Source: Ifrita kowaldi (Eukaryota; Chordata; Aves; Passeriformes; Cinclosomatidae). Taken from it: a stretch of DNA of 64,000 nucleotides. Shown piece by piece: positions 60,626 to 64,000 of the stretch. The DNA is taken from contig VZRS01012496.1 of the NCBI GenBank assembly GCA_013398055.1, forward strand, positions 1,143,621 through 1,207,620, given 5' to 3'. The stretch's first letter is position 1; the number at the start of each line of letters is the position of its first letter. The translations under genes and the position numbers were made by a program. The notes under the pieces are model-generated. The model did no database searches and was not told the origin of the DNA. It saw nothing but the letters and a program-made list of their open reading frames with translations.

Positions 60626-63550
60626 CTAGAACATCAACACACACAGCACCGCAGCATGAATGAGAGGGTGTGGTCAGCCAGATGCACTTTGAGATAATGG
60701 AAGAAGTTGGCAGCCTGGCACTGACTAGCCAAGATTAACAGCTTCAAAGGGAAAGTTGGAAGCATGGAAAGTCTTCATATGGACAGGTCTATCTCAGAAG
60801 ACTCTGAAATATCTAAAAGCAGCACAGCACAGCTCCCCTGCTTTTGGTAGGGGCTTGAGAAGCTAATTGTTGATATTATGCCTTCCATAGCTCACATTAT
60901 GGCCTTACTAAGTTGCCTGTCCTTTAAAGGGAGCTCAGTCACTTGCAATGTTTCCTCATGCCCAAACCTTTCAGCCAGTGATGTACAGCCACGGCTCTGG
61001 TAATAGGGCATCCAGCTAAGCAACACAACTGCTTCTGCAAGGGACAGGTGAGACAGATGACAATCATCTCTCTGCTTTACTCACACAGTCTCATCACTAC
61101 ATTGTACACCAGCAAACAGCAGAAGCAAATTTGGTTAGCTAGGGTGTGTTTGGGATCAGAGTCCTGGATCAAATTAGCTTTTTCCTGCACTGTCTGAGCA
61201 TATGCTGCTCTTGTAAACCACATAAGACTTAGGAATCCTTTGCAGGATAGATATTAGTGGTATGCAAATCTGGGAAAAAAAAAATTTCTCAAACATTGTT
61301 CTTACACTGGACATGCACAAGCTTTAGTAGATCATTATATGCTGATCTAATTTTACTAGTGTGAAGGACTTGAAACTAAAGCCTGGGCTACAACTAAGAT
61401 TAAGGATGAAAATAAATTAGAAATAGAGAAAAAGCCCATTTAAAATACACCAGGCAAGCCACCATGCTATATATGGTTGAACTCTGCCTACTTTTTATTC
61501 CCACTGGAGCCTCTGCTGTTCTTAAAGGTCTAACAACAACACTCAGTGATGCCGTGGCTATTTTTTTTTTTTAAGAAACAGACAGAAGGTATGGCAAGGA
61601 GGATCTAAGCATAACCACTGTCCATGAACCTGTCATGACACCTGAGAAGTGCAGTTAATTGTCTGGAAAACTGCCATCAAAGCAATTTATTTCATAAGAG
61701 CTGATGTATTATCTTGTATCACCTATGCAAGATAATCAGTATCAAATGGAGGAGACATTGGCTTTCTGCAATGTGAAACCATTCAAAGTGATCTCAAATG
61801 CTTGATTTGCCCAAACACTTAATCCTTAGCCTGTTTTTCCATCATGTATTCAAGATTAATCTAGAAATCAACTGAAATCCAGAAAATCAGCTGAGAAGGA
61901 CTACAAATTATTGTTTTCAGTGTCATAAAGAGGTAACAAGAACACTTGGACTGACAATTTTAAGTCATGTTTTCAATCTCCTTGCCCTTATGTATTTAAA
62001 TTTCTGTACTTAAGCCTCCAAATATTTCTCCACTCCTACATTAATCCTTATGGGAAAATGTGCTTCCTACTCTCCACAGAAGTCAGCTGCTTTTTCCATA
62101 AGCCTGACAACAGCACTTTTAATCAGCAGTGGAATGCAAACAATGGCTATGGAAGCAATGGCATGCAAAGCACGCCTGTATTAGCTATTTCTTCATTCCT
62201 TCTTTATTCATCACATTAGTGCTTTAGCTCAGGTTATTTTATGTATAAAGTATTTTTACATTAATCACTTGTAGAACTTGAAGTGAACTTCATTGCTTTC
62301 CTTTATTCCAAACTAAAGTTGAGACAATAGATTAATTGAATCTTTACAAACTGTATTTTTTACTGTAATTACTTTAGAAATAAGCCTAGGACATGATAAA
62401 GTTGTCAACACCTTCTAAAACAAGCACCATAAGCAGAGGAGGTTTGTTTGGAGACTTTTTCAGCTTTGTCATTGAGCTACTTGTGCATCATTGCTAAACC
62501 AAATCCAAACCAAACCGACACCATATACATATAACACTTTATATATTAAATCTAATAATCAAGTTTCTTTCTAGGATTAAAATACTAAAAGTAATTCACC
62601 ATTTATTTTAAAAATTTGCAGTCGAGATTTGATCTAAATTATATTCCACAAGTTCATTAGCTAGTAGCTATGATAAAGTGAAAGGGAAAGGGCAGCCTTA
62701 CTCGTATCTTTGTTTCAAGTGGTCAGCATCCATGGCACGTAAGTATTATGAAAGGCAGCAAGTTTTCCCACTATAGCAAAACAAAGCTCAAGGCCAGGCT
62801 GGATGGGGGTTGGAACAACCTAATCTATTGGAAGATGTCCATATCCCTGGGAGGTCCCCTTCCTGGCAGGGAGGTTGGAACTACATGATATTCAAGGTCC
62901 ATTTCAATCCAAACTATTCCACGGTTCTATCAAAGTTCACAAAAATGAAAATGCTCCTTGTTTTAGAAGCATATTTATGTGGGCACATGCAGGAACCTGC
63001 CATTCTACAGTTAAGAACGAAAATAAATTCAATGGCATCAGATAATTAATCCTCAGTTACCTATAATTTGTAAAGTGCTTCAGGTAACCTGGTGTTTAAC
63101 AAATACTGGGACACAATATCCAAAACACCAACATAATCTCAAATGCCTGAAAAGCCACTGAATGTGCAGGGCAGAGATGGCATTTTTCTACTTAATTATC
63201 TTTCTGAACTCTTCCAGCAGCCAAGATGCAGATCACTTACTCATGGCAAAGTAAATTGGTATGTGCTCTGAATATTTTCAAACTGACACACAGTTGACTG
63301 CAATAGATATATGCATTTTAGTGCTAACATCTCACTCAGAACCAAAACACTCTCCTGGTAAGCAACGCTCTCATAATCACCTTTTCCTGACTGCAAGGGA
63401 GGAGCAGCAAGGCCGGGGAAGGCTTTGCAGGAGCTCCATCCCCGCCCACCACTGTAGCGAGACGTGTTTTAAGTCAAAAAACAAACTCCGAAAAAACCCC
63501 AATAAACCCAAACCCAACCCTGCCTCAGTCCCTCTTTATTCCTGACTCAC
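60626..63550 (-). other. TACC3 intron 1 (provisional)
   Basis: Non-coding sequence between the candidate noncoding exon and coding exon 1. It is AT-rich with homopolymer runs near 61270 and 61561. It holds a CR1 fragment at about 62786-62932. I saw no other gene. Confidence 0.5.
62786..62932 (+). mobile_element. CR1 LINE 3' fragment in TACC3 intron 1
   Basis: Shows CAAGGCCAGGCTGGATGGGG, TTGGAACAACCT and ATTTCAATCCAAACTATTCC, then CACGGTTCTAT, the decayed CR1 tail. Antisense to TACC3. Confidence 0.9.
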
Positions 63551-63990
63551 CTCAGGTCCCCCATCAACCCCGTATCATCCTCAAAACACACAGAGATGCT
63601 CCCAAGATCCTCCCCTCATCCCCGAATTCAGTAGGGGCAGCACCTGAGCTCCACCACGCCCTCCTGCCATTGCCCCCAAGCTCCTGCCTTCTCTTCATCC
63701 TCAGACTGACGGAAATGACTCCCAAATATCTTAATCTGAAGCTCACAGAAGTGCCCCTGACAACCCTAGACAAGGAAGTGCCCCCGGTCCCACAGCACCC
63801 CAAGCACGAATCTCACAAGGGGGTCTTTGAAAGTCCCCCCAAGCCCCCCACCACCCCAAGCTTACAGAGGGGTCCTCAAGCCACCTTAGTCCCACACCAC
63901 CCTACCTCACACAGAAGCTTCCGTGCTCCCCACAGACTCCCCCACCAAACTCAAATCATCTCCAGCTCAGAGAGGCCACTAAGCCTCCCC
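63440..63990 (-). promoter_or_regulatory. Candidate TACC3 5' noncoding exon end and promoter-side region
   Basis: Coding exon 1 starts just after an acceptor, so an upstream noncoding exon must exist. A strong donor on the gene strand (CTGAG then GTGAGT, exon end at 63551) is the best candidate I see between 60.6 and 64 kb. The flanking sequence is GC-richer than the intron and has a GC box (GGGCGGGG on the minus strand near 63440-63447). There is no clear TATA box. The real first exon could equally lie beyond the window edge. Confidence 0.3.
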
Positions 63991-64000
63991 CAGCTCCATC
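63560..64000. repeat. Degenerate C-rich tandem-like array
   Basis: Variants of a CTCACAGAGGGG-type word followed by CCCCAAGCCC-like runs recur roughly every 40-60 bp (near 63746, 63812, 63864, 63910 and 63969). The plus strand is strongly C-rich. Units are too diverged to define exactly. It may be a decayed minisatellite near the TACC3 5' end and may continue past the window. Confidence 0.4.

Overview
The window looks like a bird (Aves) nuclear chromosome. The gene has many short exons with GT-AG introns. The dispersed repeats are mostly 5'-truncated CR1 LINE fragments, several with the eroded 'attctgtg' type tail usual in bird CR1. There are also solo-LTR-like elements, one closely resembling a widespread avian ERVL-type LTR. 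Two sequence breaks are marked by N: a 76-base gap at 12543-12618 and a single N at 52704.

One protein-coding gene is well supported: TACC3 (transforming acidic coiled-coil containing protein 3), complete on the minus strand. I reassembled it from 15 coding exons between 60624 (ATG) and 43618 (end of TGA). All splice sites are GT-AG, phase is preserved throughout, and the predicted protein is 904 residues. It has an N-terminal KEN motif, two SDP/SPAZ-like repeats, the Aurora-A/clathrin segment (RKQS followed by DPLL) and a C-terminal TACC coiled coil. A 5' noncoding exon probably lies near 63.55 kb or further right. A CpG-richer block with a good splice donor at 58.83-59.05 kb could be an internal alternative promoter.

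The left 43 kb (1 to about 43500) contains no exon I can recognise. TACC genes sit beside FGFR genes in vertebrates, and in human the TACC3-FGFR3 interval is also tens of kilobases with no coding gene. This stretch is therefore best read as the TACC3-FGFR3 intergenic region, with FGFR3 expected beyond the left edge and TMEM129 beyond the right edge. It holds CR1 remnants, an ERVL-like solo LTR (34789-35372), a probable second LTR fragment (about 38320-38640), simple repeats, several hairpin or palindromic sequences, and AT-rich blocks that resemble enhancers. The many ORFs there are short and show no recognisable domains.

The most useful corrective observation is an exact 114-bp duplication split by one N at 52590-52818. 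It repeats the end of TACC3 coding exon 7, its splice donor and the tail of a neighbouring CR1, and is most simply an assembly join error. I found no convincing new biological system. The items worth checking are the possible internal TACC3 promoter, the near-perfect 16-bp hairpin at 36560-36596, and a CR1 lying about 17 bp from a splice donor.
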